A DNA stretch of 64,000 nt, taken from positions 2,808,001-2,872,000 of the forward strand of contig NZ_OY761823.1 in the NCBI RefSeq assembly GCF_963664965.1, written 5' to 3'. This DNA comes from an uncultured Pseudodesulfovibrio sp. Lineage in GTDB: Bacteria; Desulfobacterota; Desulfovibrionia; Desulfovibrionales; Desulfovibrionaceae. Positions 26,777 through 35,498 of this stretch are shown here, piece by piece. Position numbers and translations under genes: made by a program. Position 1 is the stretch's first letter, and the number at the start of each line of letters is the position of its first letter. The notes under the pieces were generated by a model that saw only the letters and a program-made list of their open reading frames with translations, was not told the DNA's origin and did no database searches.

Positions 26777-28300
26777 CTACTTCAGCAAAGAGGTTACATG
26801 TTTCATGATGGCCTGCCGCGTAACGGGCTTTTTGTTGCCGACAATGCTGACCGCGATGGAGCCGACGACGTTGCCGAGGAAAGCCACCAATTCAGGCTGT
26901 ACTCCAAGGCACGCCGCAAGTGAAGCTATGGAGAAAAAGGCATCGCCGGAACCGACCTTGTCCACGACCTTGTGAGCAAAAGCGGGGACCAGAACGCCCG
27001 TACCGTCGCGATGCTGAATGTATGACCCGCTCTTGCCCTTGGTTATCGCGACCAACTGGGCTCCAAGGCGCTCCCTGACAACACCGGTCAGGGGCGTCAC
27101 CCCGGTGTGCTTGTCACGGGTCTCCAACCGAAGTTCAGGCTCGGCGAGACTGATAAAATCGCAACGTTCATACCCGGAAATCGTATGGTAGCCCCGGTTT
27201 CCGGCATTGGCCTGCGTGTTGACGGCAAGAAACGGCGAAGCGGTCAAATCCTTCCGGCACAAGGGTGAAATCGCCCCGTGGCCGAAATCGGCAGCAATGA
27301 CAAGATCGTTTTGAACGGCCTGCGCCATGAGGGCGTTCCGAAAACGCTCGTCACGCTCCCGGTCAAGCCCGGATTCATCCATGTAATAAATTTCAAACAG
27401 CTTGGTCAGGCTGTACCCTTCGATATACCGGCGCTTGCGAAGGGTCGGCGCATCTTTCTGGTACTCAAAATAGGGAATCACGTTGTCGCTGAGGTTTTCA
27501 CGGATGAAATCCTCATGGGTTTCCTTCTCCCCAAGCACGGTAAACATCCGCACTTCCTTGACCAATTGCGAAAGATGGTTGGCAATGGCCAAAACTCCAC
27601 CGGCAAACAGGTCGCCATCCATATGGCGAAACGCCATGACAGGCTCCTTGGATGAAGCGCCGAGGGGGGAACAATACTGGTAGTCATCAAGAATCGTATC
27701 GCCCACGACCGTCACGCTCAATTCGGCCATCCTGTCGAGAATGGAGTCGATCTCGCCAATGGAATACCGTGAACGGAACATCTCAAGATATTCCTGCACG
27801 TCGTCGGAAAACGACGACATGAAACGGTTGATGAGATTCGTGGAACTGAAGACGATATCCTTGGTCAATTTGAGTTCCGCACCAATTTCTTCACAAACGT
27901 CAGCCTCAAGCCGCAATTTGCCTGTCGGATCGGAATCGATATCCTTGAAATCGGAACCTTTCACGTAAACATCGGGCTGAACCGCCCTCAAGAGTTCTTC
28001 AGCAGTAGCCCACTCATTGACAGCCACGAAGTCGACCACATCCTGAGAGGCAACGGCCTCGGCACGCAATATTTCGGAAAATGCAGGACGATGCGGCCCC
28101 TTGTCCACAAATCTATCGGGAGACACGGTGACAACAAGCACATCTCCCCATTGAGCTGCCTGTCGAAAATAACGAATATGACCGATATGCAACAGATCGA
28201 ACACACCATGACAATGAACGACACGCCGTCCAGCAGCTTTCAGTTCGGCAACAATGTCAACCAGTTCGGAAATGGACTTGATTTTTGTCTCGATATCCAT
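26777..28300 (-). CDS. HldE-like bifunctional nucleotidyltransferase/PfkB kinase, domains in reverse order
   Basis: Residues 1-150 are a cytidylyltransferase-like domain with HCHGVFDLLHIGHIRYF (HxGH motif) and ISSTN-like IVFSSTN. Residues about 190-507 are a PfkB/ribokinase-type kinase with LFAGGVLAIANHLSQL and the catalytic VDKVGSGDAFFS. In E. coli HldE the kinase comes first and the adenylyltransferase second; here the order is reversed. The pair of activities would phosphorylate heptose 7-phosphate at C-1 and then transfer a nucleotide, giving ADP- or another NDP-heptose. The gene begins at ATG 28300 and heads a minus-strand unit with the unknown gene and the GmhA-like isomerase. Confidence 0.82.
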   Translation of the reverse strand: MDIETKIKSISELVDIVAELKAAGRRVVHCHGVFDLLHIGHIRYFRQAAQWGDVLVVTVSPDRFVDKGPHRPAFSEILRAEAVASQDVVDFVAVNEWATAEELLRAVQPDVYVKGSDFKDIDSDPTGKLRLEADVCEEIGAELKLTKDIVFSSTNLINRFMSSFSDDVQEYLEMFRSRYSIGEIDSILDRMAELSVTVVGDTILDDYQYCSPLGASSKEPVMAFRHMDGDLFAGGVLAIANHLSQLVKEVRMFTVLGEKETHEDFIRENLSDNVIPYFEYQKDAPTLRKRRYIEGYSLTKLFEIYYMDESGLDRERDERFRNALMAQAVQNDLVIAADFGHGAISPLCRKDLTASPFLAVNTQANAGNRGYHTISGYERCDFISLAEPELRLETRDKHTGVTPLTGVVRERLGAQLVAITKGKSGSYIQHRDGTGVLVPAFAHKVVDKVGSGDAFFSIASLAACLGVQPELVAFLGNVVGSIAVSIVGNKKPVTRQAIMKHVTSLLK

Positions 28301-28567
28301 GCAAACTCTCTAATAAAATCATCATATTATCGCACACTAGGGACAGCCCACATAGGTGCTGGCAATTATTCCATCCAACAAAGGGAATTAGATGTATATG
28401 TTATCCCTCATAAATGCAATCGGCAACACGAACAGGAGAGAGAAATAAATATCACTTCAAGCCTTTGCTGTCTTCCTGATTTTGCTCATGCCGAGATTGA
28501 CAACTCCGCGACCTGTCGAATACAAGCGGGCACACCCCTTCTGCTTACAACATTATATTAGGTAAAG
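28301..28567. other. Divergent promoter region between heptose and GT9 genes
   Basis: This is the 267-base gap from which the two arms of the glycan island diverge. On the plus strand TTGACA (28497-28502) is followed after 16 bases by AATACA (28519-28524), a plausible but weak promoter for the GT9 gene. No terminator or other element was seen. Confidence 0.45.
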
Positions 28568-29599
28568 ATGAAAGACCTTACTGATTTCAAACCCAAACGC
28601 ATTCTCGCGTGCCAGCTTCGCCAGATCGGTGATGTCCTTTTGGCGACACCTTCTCTCCAGCTCCTCAAGGAACGCTATCCCGACGCGGAACTCCATCTGC
28701 TGACGGAAAAGAAGTGCGCTCCGGTGCTGGAGAACAACCCGCATGTCGACCATGTTTGGGAAATAGACAAGAAAGCCTTGAAAAACCCATTCAAGGCGCT
28801 GGCTTTCTACTCGAAAGTAGGACGCTCAGGTTACGATCTGATCGTTGATTTTCAACAATTGCCACGCTGCCGCTGGGTCATTCTCTTTTCCCGGGCCAAG
28901 GTCAAGCTGACCATGCCGCCGCCTTGGTATAACAAGCCCTTTTACACTCATTGGGGCAAAACCATTTATGGCTATGCAGCCATGTGCAAGGCAAGTGTCA
29001 TCAGGCCCCTCGGCATCGAGTGGAATGGTGAGCGACCGAAGATATGGCTGAGCGAAGCCGAAAAAGCCTGGGCCGACAAATTCATTGAACAACACGGCAT
29101 GCAGGATAAACGTTTTGTCACCATCGACCCGAGCCACCGACGTATCACCCGCCTCTGGCCGGCACGCCACTTTGCAGGCCTGATCAAACTCATCCGCGAA
29201 CAACACCCGAACCTGAAGTTTTTCATGTTGTACGGCCCCGGAGAAAAAGACGTTGCGGAAGACGTCGCAGCACAGGCTGGTGAAGGGAGCATCGTATCCG
29301 ACCACATGCTGAGCCTACGGGAAATGGCTGCGGTTCAGGCCAGAGCGGCCCTGCATATCGGGAACTGCTCCGCACCTCGCCACTTTGCCGTAGCCGTGGA
29401 CACCCCGTCACTGGTCATCCATGGCGCAACAGGCTTCGGATGGCGGTTTCCATCAGACGAACACATCAGCCTCTGCAAAGATATCGAATGTAAATCCTGC
29501 AATAAAAACCAGTGTGACACACGCGAATGCCTTGAGGAATTCTATCCTGAAGACTGTATTGAAAGCGCGCTCAAGCTGCTGAAATTCAAAATGTCCTGA
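28568..29599 (+). CDS. Glycosyltransferase family 9 (heptosyltransferase-type)
   Basis: The 343-residue protein has the GT9/WaaF-like layout. It opens with ILACQLRQIGDVLLATPSLQLLKERYP, and FVTIDPSHRRITRLWPARHFAGLI and the donor-site region AALHIGNCSAPRHFAVAVDTPSLVIHG match ADP-heptose transferases. The C-terminus has clustered Cys (CKDIECKSCNKNQCDTREC), as seen in several family members. Donor is probably an NDP-heptose made by the divergent operon, but this is inference. The start is ATG 28568; the preceding GGTAAAG is a modest ribosome-binding site. Confidence 0.85.
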   Translation: MKDLTDFKPKRILACQLRQIGDVLLATPSLQLLKERYPDAELHLLTEKKCAPVLENNPHVDHVWEIDKKALKNPFKALAFYSKVGRSGYDLIVDFQQLPRCRWVILFSRAKVKLTMPPPWYNKPFYTHWGKTIYGYAAMCKASVIRPLGIEWNGERPKIWLSEAEKAWADKFIEQHGMQDKRFVTIDPSHRRITRLWPARHFAGLIKLIREQHPNLKFFMLYGPGEKDVAEDVAAQAGEGSIVSDHMLSLREMAAVQARAALHIGNCSAPRHFAVAVDTPSLVIHGATGFGWRFPSDEHISLCKDIECKSCNKNQCDTRECLEEFYPEDCIESALKLLKFKMS

Positions 29600-29654
29600 T
29601 TCCGTCTCAGGCTATCTGCCAAACGACGATTCCAATCGTATTTCCACCCATGAC

Positions 29655-29683
29655 TTGCCATGGGGTGAGTCGGGATATATACA
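29655..29683 (+). promoter_or_regulatory. Predicted promoter of the legionaminic-type sugar operon
   Basis: TTGCCA (29655-29660) and TATACA (29678-29683) are separated by 17 bases, giving a start near 29690, about 40 bases before the legB ATG. The site lies in the 130-base gap after the GT9 gene. Confidence 0.5.
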
Positions 29684-29729
29684 ATATTTCAACATTAATT
29701 TACCAATTCCACCAATAGGCGACTTATTC

Positions 29730-30740
29730 ATGAACTTTTCCGGGAAAAAGATACTGGTTACCGGGGCCGACGGATTCATCGGCTCGCACCTTGTCGAACA
29801 CCTTGTACGTCAGGGGCATTCAGTCCGGGCTTTCGTCCTGTACAACTCCTTCAATTCCTGGGGATGGCTTGACGAATCTCCAAAGGAAATAGCCGACAAC
29901 CTCGAAATCTTCGCAGGAGATGTCCGTGATCCCCACGGTGTAAAGGAAGCCATGAAGGGCTGCGATGTGGTTCTTCACCTCGCAGCACTCATTGCCATTC
30001 CCTACTCCTATCATTCGCCGGACACATATGTGGACACCAACGTAAAAGGAACGCTGAACATCGTGCAGGCAGCACGGGAACTCGGTGTGGAACGCATAGT
30101 CCATACGTCAACCAGTGAAGTTTACGGTACAGCGCAGTTCGTCCCCATCACGGAAGACCACCCGCTGCAAGGGCAATCCCCCTACTCGGCGACAAAGATC
30201 GGCGCGGACCAGATCGCCATGAGCTTTTACAATGCATTCGAGACCCCGGTTTCGATCATCAGGCCGTTCAACACATACGGCCCAAGGCAAAGCGCCCGTG
30301 CCGTCATCCCGACCGTCATCACCCAGATCGCCAACGGGTCCCGCGAAATCAAACTCGGCGCACTCACCCCGACCCGGGACTTCAACTACGTCATGGATAC
30401 GGTCCGCGGATTTGAAGCCGTAGCCGCCTCGGACGCCTGCGTGGGCGAAGTCGTCAACGTGGGCAGCGGCTTTGAAGTTTCCATTGGTGACACGGCGCAG
30501 GCCATTGCCGAAGTCATGGACGCGGACATCGAAATCGTCTGTGACGAACAGCGTCTCCGTCCTGAAAAAAGCGAAGTCAACCGCCTGTTCGCAGGAAACG
30601 CCAAAGCAAAGGAATTATGTGGCTGGGAGCCGGCCTACGGTGGGCTTGACGGCTTCAAGAAAGGTCTCAAGCTGACGGCAGAATGGTTCACCGACCCCGA
30701 AAATCTACGCCGCTACAAATCCGGCATTTACAACATTTAG
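29730..30740 (+). CDS. legB: LegB-type NAD-dependent 4,6-dehydratase
   Basis: LegB removes water from an NDP-GlcNAc to give the 4-keto-6-deoxy intermediate at the entry to legionaminic acid synthesis. The 336-residue extended SDR has the cofactor motif VTGADGFIGSHLVEHL, then LAALIAIPYSYHSPDTYVDTN, VHTSTSEVYGTAQ, the catalytic YSATKIGADQIAMSFY, and IRPFNTYGPRQSARAVIPT. These fit the LegB subgroup. The start MNFSGKKILVTG at 29730 is chosen over a frame that begins 25 codons upstream in noncoding sequence. LegC follows 9 bases downstream. Confidence 0.85.
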   Translation: MNFSGKKILVTGADGFIGSHLVEHLVRQGHSVRAFVLYNSFNSWGWLDESPKEIADNLEIFAGDVRDPHGVKEAMKGCDVVLHLAALIAIPYSYHSPDTYVDTNVKGTLNIVQAARELGVERIVHTSTSEVYGTAQFVPITEDHPLQGQSPYSATKIGADQIAMSFYNAFETPVSIIRPFNTYGPRQSARAVIPTVITQIANGSREIKLGALTPTRDFNYVMDTVRGFEAVAASDACVGEVVNVGSGFEVSIGDTAQAIAEVMDADIEIVCDEQRLRPEKSEVNRLFAGNAKAKELCGWEPAYGGLDGFKKGLKLTAEWFTDPENLRRYKSGIYNI

Positions 30741-30749
30741 GTCGCACAC

Positions 30750-31871
30750 GTGCTCGACATCACCACATTCATCCGAGGATTGTACGAAGAACCGGAAGCC
30801 TTCATCCCTCTGCACGCCCCTGTTTTCAACGGCAAGGAAAAAGAATACCTCTGCAACTGCATTGACACGACGTTTGTTTCCAGCGTCGGTGAATACGTTG
30901 ATCGTTTCGAGAAAATGACACGCGACTACACCGGCTCCACGCGGGCCGTCGCCGTCGCCAACGGGACATGCGGTCTGGAAATGGCCCTTCGGCTTGTCAA
31001 CGTCAAACCCGGTGATCTCGTGCTGACACAGGCGTTGACCTTCGTGGCCACCGCCAATGCCATCACCCACATCGGTGCCTCTCCGGTATTTCTGGACTCA
31101 GACCCGGACACATTGGGAATGAGTCCAGATGCGCTCAGGGATTTCCTCGCAAACACCGACAAGAAAATCGCAGCCTGCGTCCCGGTCCACATCCTCGGGC
31201 ACGCATGCCGAATCCGCGAAATATGCGACATCTGCGCCGAATTTGACATCCCGGTTGTAGAAGACGCAGCCGAAGCCCTCGGCAGCACACTCGACGGCCA
31301 GCATCTCGGAACCTTCGGTCGTGTCGGCGTGCTCAGCTATAACGGCAACAAGACCATCACCACTGGTGGCGGCGGCATGATTCTGACCAACGACGAAACG
31401 CTCGGAGCACGCGCCAAACATCTGACCACCACGGCGAAAAAGCCTCACCGATGGGAGTTCCGGCACACGGAAACAGCCTGGAACTATCGCATGCCGAACA
31501 TCAACGCGGCACTCGGTTGCGCCCAGATGGAACGACTCGACGATATTCTGCGGGACAAGAGGAAAATCGCTCACGCCTACCGCGACTTTTTTGCATCAAA
31601 AGATGACATCGACTATATTGATGAACCCAAAGGATGCAAATCCAACTACTGGTTGAACACCATAGTGCTCAAGAATCGTGAAGAACGGGATGCTTTTCTT
31701 GAATATTCGAACAATTCAGGTGTGATGACACGTCCTTTGTGGACCTTGATGCCGGACCTATCCATGTTCGAAAACGCCACCTGCGGAAAATTGGCAAACG
31801 CCAAGGATATTCAGAACAGGGCCGTCAACCTGCCAAGCGGGCCACGCGACCCACAAAAATGCAAATCATGA
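30750..31871 (+). CDS. legC: LegC-type PLP-dependent aminotransferase
   Basis: This DegT/DnrJ/EryC1 aminotransferase puts an amino group on C-4 of the LegB product. The PLP-Lys lies in LSYNGNKTITTGGGGMI; VVEDAAEALGS provides the Asp that contacts the cofactor, and NGTCGLEMALRL and QALTFVATANAITHIGASPVFLD are standard. The 373-residue length is usual. The start codon is GTG 30750, 9 bases after legB. No LegH-type N-acetyltransferase gene follows, which would normally act next; it must be elsewhere or be replaced by another gene. About 155 bases without a gene separate it from ptmE. Confidence 0.85.
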   Translation: MLDITTFIRGLYEEPEAFIPLHAPVFNGKEKEYLCNCIDTTFVSSVGEYVDRFEKMTRDYTGSTRAVAVANGTCGLEMALRLVNVKPGDLVLTQALTFVATANAITHIGASPVFLDSDPDTLGMSPDALRDFLANTDKKIAACVPVHILGHACRIREICDICAEFDIPVVEDAAEALGSTLDGQHLGTFGRVGVLSYNGNKTITTGGGGMILTNDETLGARAKHLTTTAKKPHRWEFRHTETAWNYRMPNINAALGCAQMERLDDILRDKRKIAHAYRDFFASKDDIDYIDEPKGCKSNYWLNTIVLKNREERDAFLEYSNNSGVMTRPLWTLMPDLSMFENATCGKLANAKDIQNRAVNLPSGPRDPQKCKS

Positions 31872-32027
31872 TCATCCAAGGCATTCCCTGCGCGCATTGT
31901 CAAACACGCGTGGAATCCGTATGAAAGACACAGCATCAGTCTGTACGGCAACACAACCGATCAGCCTGCACTACAAATTTTGATATCATTCGTCGCCAAT
32001 GCAAATGACGACAAGGAATACATCACT

Positions 32028-33095
32028 ATGAAGAATTGGAAAAAAGCTGTCATCCCCCTGACTTCCACAATTCGGGATGCAGTTGAATCCCTTACCGAAT
32101 CCATGGCGCAGATCGCCCTTGTAGCCAATGAAGACATGAAGCTTCTAGGCGTTATCACGGATGGAGATATCCGCCGTGGGCTTCTTGCCGGTAAAACGCT
32201 TGAATCCCCGGCTCAAGACATCATGGAAACGAACTTCTTTACCGCAAAAATCACCGAGGACCCGGCCACCCTTCTCGAAACAATGCGCGAAAAAGAATTC
32301 AGACAGGTTCCTCTTCTTGACAGCGAAGGGCGGCTCGTCGGCCTGAAAAACCTTCTGGACATGATCGCCCCGCCCAAGCGCAATAACTGGGTAGTGCTCA
32401 TGGCCGGTGGACTCGGCCAACGTCTCAGGCCACTCACTGAAGACTGTCCGAAACCATTGCTCTCCGTCGGTGGCAAACCGCTGTTGGAAACGATTCTCGA
32501 ACAATTCGTGGAGCACGGTTTTAGGAAATTCTACATCTCAGTCAACTACCGAGCCGAAATGGTTGAAGAATATTTCAAAGACGGTTCTCAGCACGGCGTT
32601 GAAATCCGATACCTGCGCGAAAAGGAACAACTCGGTACGGCAGGTGCGGTCGGTCTGATGCCTGAAATTCCGGAGGAACCGATATTCGTGATGAACGGGG
32701 ACCTGCTCACCCGCGTCGATTTTCCCGGCATGCTCAACTTTCACTCGGAACAGGAAGCCCGCGCCACCATGGCCGTCAGGAGCTTCGACATTCAGGTTCC
32801 CTACGGAGTTGTCGAGGTGGACAACCGCCGGATCACGGCCATTGAGGAAAAACCGATTCACCAGTTCTTTGTCAACGCGGGCATCTACATCCTCAATCCG
32901 GATGTCGTCGCCGCCATCCCCAAAAACCAGTATCTGGACATGCCCACTCTTTTCAGCCAACTCATGAATGAAGGTGAAATGACATCCGCCTTCCCCATTC
33001 ACGAATACTGGATGGATATCGGCAGAAAACAGGATTTCGATCAGGCAAACTGTGACTATGACATGCATTTCCGCATCAAGGGCGAAGGCCACTAG
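32028..33095 (+). CDS. ptmE: PtmE-type nucleotidyltransferase with N-terminal CBS domains
   Basis: Residues 1-115 are a CBS pair (LLGVITDGDIRRGLLAG, RQVPLLDSEGRLVGL). Residues about 120-355 are a sugar-1-phosphate nucleotidyltransferase: VVLMAGGLGQRLRPLTEDCPKPLL, VNGDLL-like FVMNGDLLTRVDF and YWMDIGRKQDF. In Campylobacter jejuni PtmE guanylylates GlcNAc-1-phosphate, so that LegB and LegC work on GDP-linked sugars; the same layout here suggests GDP-linked intermediates. I use the ATG at 32028 (MKNWKKAVIPL), 16 codons inside the longest frame. The stop TAG abuts the ATG of the next gene. Confidence 0.85.
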   Translation: MKNWKKAVIPLTSTIRDAVESLTESMAQIALVANEDMKLLGVITDGDIRRGLLAGKTLESPAQDIMETNFFTAKITEDPATLLETMREKEFRQVPLLDSEGRLVGLKNLLDMIAPPKRNNWVVLMAGGLGQRLRPLTEDCPKPLLSVGGKPLLETILEQFVEHGFRKFYISVNYRAEMVEEYFKDGSQHGVEIRYLREKEQLGTAGAVGLMPEIPEEPIFVMNGDLLTRVDFPGMLNFHSEQEARATMAVRSFDIQVPYGVVEVDNRRITAIEEKPIHQFFVNAGIYILNPDVVAAIPKNQYLDMPTLFSQLMNEGEMTSAFPIHEYWMDIGRKQDFDQANCDYDMHFRIKGEGH

Positions 33096-34010
33096 ATGAA
33101 CGTGCTGATCATCGGATACGGCTCCATCGGAGAACGCCATGCCCGTATTCTCACTTCTCACGGGCATGAAGTGGCATGCGTTACCCGCAATCCGAAGTGC
33201 TCTTTCACGACATATATTGATGTCGCCACGGGAATCACGGAATTTCAACCGGAACTTATCATCATTTCCAATCGGACCATCGACCATTTCGACACCATGA
33301 ATGAAGTGGCCGCCACAGGATTTTCGAAACGCGTACTCATTGAAAAGCCGATTTTCGACTCCGTGCCGCCGACGATCTCGCATACGACGGATAACGTATT
33401 CACGGCCTATAATTTACGGTTCCACCCCATGGTACAGCGAACCGCCGAACTGCTTCAGGGGAAAACGATCCACTCCGCTCGTTTCCATGTCGGACAATAT
33501 CTCCCGGACTGGCGTCCCGGAACGGATTACACAAACTGCTATTCAGCCCACAGATCACAGGGTGGCGGCGTATTGCGAGACCTGTCCCACGAACTGGATC
33601 TCGCTCTCTGGCTCCTGGGTCCCTGGCAACGCGTCACTGCACTCGGAGGCCACTTCAGCTCCCTGCAAATCGATTCGGACGATGTATTCAGCATGCTGCT
33701 TGAATGTGACCGATGCCCCGCTGTCAGCATTCACATGGACTACCTCAACCGGGTTCCACGCAGGGGATTTGAAATCAACGCCGAAGAACTCAGTATCCAT
33801 GCGGACTTCATTTCTGGTCACCTCGAAATCAACGCGGACAGGGAGACGTATCGACCGGAACGGGATGCGACATACGAAGCGCAGATACAGGCAATGACAT
33901 CAGACAATGTCTCAAATCAATGCACATTTGAAGAAGGTCTCGCGGTCCTGCAACTGATTGAAGCTGCCGAAAAAAGTGCAACTGAAAAAACATGGATAAA
34001 GGCATCGTGA
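33096..34010 (+). CDS. ptmF: Gfo/Idh/MocA-family oxidoreductase (PtmF-like)
   Basis: The N-terminal Rossmann fold begins MNVLIIGYGSIGERHARIL, followed by the conserved VLIEKPIFD (EKP motif) and a C-terminal alpha/beta domain with GGGVLRDLSHELDLALWLLG. This fits the small PtmF-like members found in nonulosonic-acid clusters. Its reaction in the C. jejuni pathway is not fully settled; it is associated with supply of the amino-sugar precursor. It lies directly between ptmE (TAG-ATG junction) and the cytidylyltransferase, whose start overlaps its stop. Confidence 0.78.
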   Translation: MNVLIIGYGSIGERHARILTSHGHEVACVTRNPKCSFTTYIDVATGITEFQPELIIISNRTIDHFDTMNEVAATGFSKRVLIEKPIFDSVPPTISHTTDNVFTAYNLRFHPMVQRTAELLQGKTIHSARFHVGQYLPDWRPGTDYTNCYSAHRSQGGGVLRDLSHELDLALWLLGPWQRVTALGGHFSSLQIDSDDVFSMLLECDRCPAVSIHMDYLNRVPRRGFEINAEELSIHADFISGHLEINADRETYRPERDATYEAQIQAMTSDNVSNQCTFEEGLAVLQLIEAAEKSATEKTWIKAS

Positions 34011-34687
34011 AAATATTCGGATTCATCTTCGCCCGAGGCGGCTCAAAAGGCTTACCCGGTAAAAACATCAAGCCGCTGGGCGGCATCCCGCTGATCGCAC
34101 ATTCGATCAATGCCGCCAAGGACTCCGGCTTGATAGACCGCATCATCGTTTCCACAGACGATCAGGCCATTGCCGATACGGCAGCCGAGTACGGAGCCGA
34201 AATACCTTTCATGCGCCCTGCCGAACTGGCTCAAGACACATCCCCGGAATGGGATGCTTGGCGTCATGCAATCCGGGAAGTCGAGGATTTCGACGTATTC
34301 ATCTCGTTGCCATGCACTGCCCCGCTCAGGTCCGGCGAAGATGTCAGACGCTGCATAGAACTTTATCTCGAAGGCGACTGCGACATGGTCATCACGACCC
34401 GCACGGCAGAACGGCATCCATCCTTCAACATGGTGACACTTGATGAAAACGGCTATGCATCCATTGCCATGCCCACAGCAGGAGACATCACCCGCCGTCA
34501 GGATGCACCGAAAATTTTTGACATGACCACAGTGGCCTACGTCACCAGCCCTCAATTTATCATGGAGCACTCCGGCACATTTCAAGGCCGGGTAAAAAGT
34601 GTCGAGATTCCACCCGAACGCGCCGTGGACATTGATACCGAACTGGACTTCGCTTTTGCCGAATTCCTTCTGGAGCGAAACAAATGA
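34007..34687 (+). CDS. ptmB: Acylneuraminate/nonulosonate cytidylyltransferase (NeuA/PtmB-type)
   Basis: This enzyme activates a nonulosonic acid with CTP to give the CMP-sugar. The nucleotide loop is FIFARGGSKGLPGKNIKPLGG, with PLIAHSINAAKDSGLID, STDDQAIADTAAEYGAE and FISLPCTAPLRS following in family order. I favour GTG 34007, which overlaps the ptmF stop (GTGA) and has AAGG close upstream and gives the usual short lead-in before the loop; the frame also has an ATG 5 codons earlier at 33992. The stop overlaps the ptmA ATG in ATGA. Confidence 0.85.
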   Translation: MKIFGFIFARGGSKGLPGKNIKPLGGIPLIAHSINAAKDSGLIDRIIVSTDDQAIADTAAEYGAEIPFMRPAELAQDTSPEWDAWRHAIREVEDFDVFISLPCTAPLRSGEDVRRCIELYLEGDCDMVITTRTAERHPSFNMVTLDENGYASIAMPTAGDITRRQDAPKIFDMTTVAYVTSPQFIMEHSGTFQGRVKSVEIPPERAVDIDTELDFAFAEFLLERNK

Positions 34688-35487
34688 AAAGCATCAAGGA
34701 ACTGATGGATCTTTCCGGGCGAACCGCGCTCGTCACAGGCGGTGCCGGATATATCGGAACCGCTTTCTGTGAAGCACTGGCAGAGGCCGGTGCGAACATC
34801 GCCGTTCTGGATATTTCCGAAGAACGCACACATGAAGCAGCTCAGGCAATAGAGAAACGCTTCAACGTCAAGACCATGCCTTTGGCCATTGATCTCAGTG
34901 ATGAAGCAGCAGTTGTCGCTTCTCCCGAACGTGCAGCCGAAACGCTCGGCGGACTGGATATTCTGGTCAACTGTGCAGCCTTTGTCGGTACATCCAACCT
35001 TTCAGGATGGGTCACCTCATTCGAGCAGCAAAGCATTGAAACATGGCGCGCCGCCCTTGAAACGAATTTGACGGCTCCCTTTGCCCTCATTCAGGCGGCA
35101 ACCCCGTTCCTGCGTAAATCCGGCCACGGTTCCATCGTCAACATCGGTTCCACTTACGGCGTCGTCGGCCCGGACATGTCCCTCTATGAAGGCACCGCCA
35201 TGGGCAACCCCGCCGCCTACGCCGCGAGCAAGGGAGGCCTGACGCAACTGACCAGATGGCTGTCAACGGTTCTGGCCCCGGACATCCGCGTCAACTCCAT
35301 CAGCCCCGGCGGCATCGCACGCGGGCAGGATGAAAAATTCGTCGAGCGATATGAGGTCCGCACCCCGCTCAAGCGCATGGGAAAAGAAGAAGACATGAAA
35401 GGCGCCCTGCTCTACCTCGCAAGTGACCTGTCTGCCTACGTTACCGGCCAAAACCTGATGGTTGACGGCGGGTGGACCGCTTGGTAA
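34684..35487 (+). CDS. ptmA: SDR oxidoreductase (PtmA-like)
   Basis: This 267-residue classical SDR has the cofactor motif TALVTGGAGYIGTAFCEAL, NAA-type NCAAFVG, a catalytic Ser in NIGSTYGVVG, and the YAASKGGLTQLTRW Tyr/Lys pair. It ends YVTGQNLMVDGGWTAW. The larger insert around PDMSLYEGTAMGNPA is seen in PtmA-like proteins next to PtmB and PtmF. The ATG overlaps the end of the cytidylyltransferase (ATGA). Its assignment to nonulosonic-acid synthesis rests mainly on this conserved neighbourhood. Confidence 0.8.
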   Translation: MKSIKELMDLSGRTALVTGGAGYIGTAFCEALAEAGANIAVLDISEERTHEAAQAIEKRFNVKTMPLAIDLSDEAAVVASPERAAETLGGLDILVNCAAFVGTSNLSGWVTSFEQQSIETWRAALETNLTAPFALIQAATPFLRKSGHGSIVNIGSTYGVVGPDMSLYEGTAMGNPAAYAASKGGLTQLTRWLSTVLAPDIRVNSISPGGIARGQDEKFVERYEVRTPLKRMGKEEDMKGALLYLASDLSAYVTGQNLMVDGGWTAW

Positions 35488-35498
35488 GCGACTCAACC

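Noticed and set aside
31865..31924. Short frame with a CxxC motif (CAHC) after legC
   Set aside because: It overlaps the end of legC in another frame, has no ribosome-binding site and only about 18 codons.
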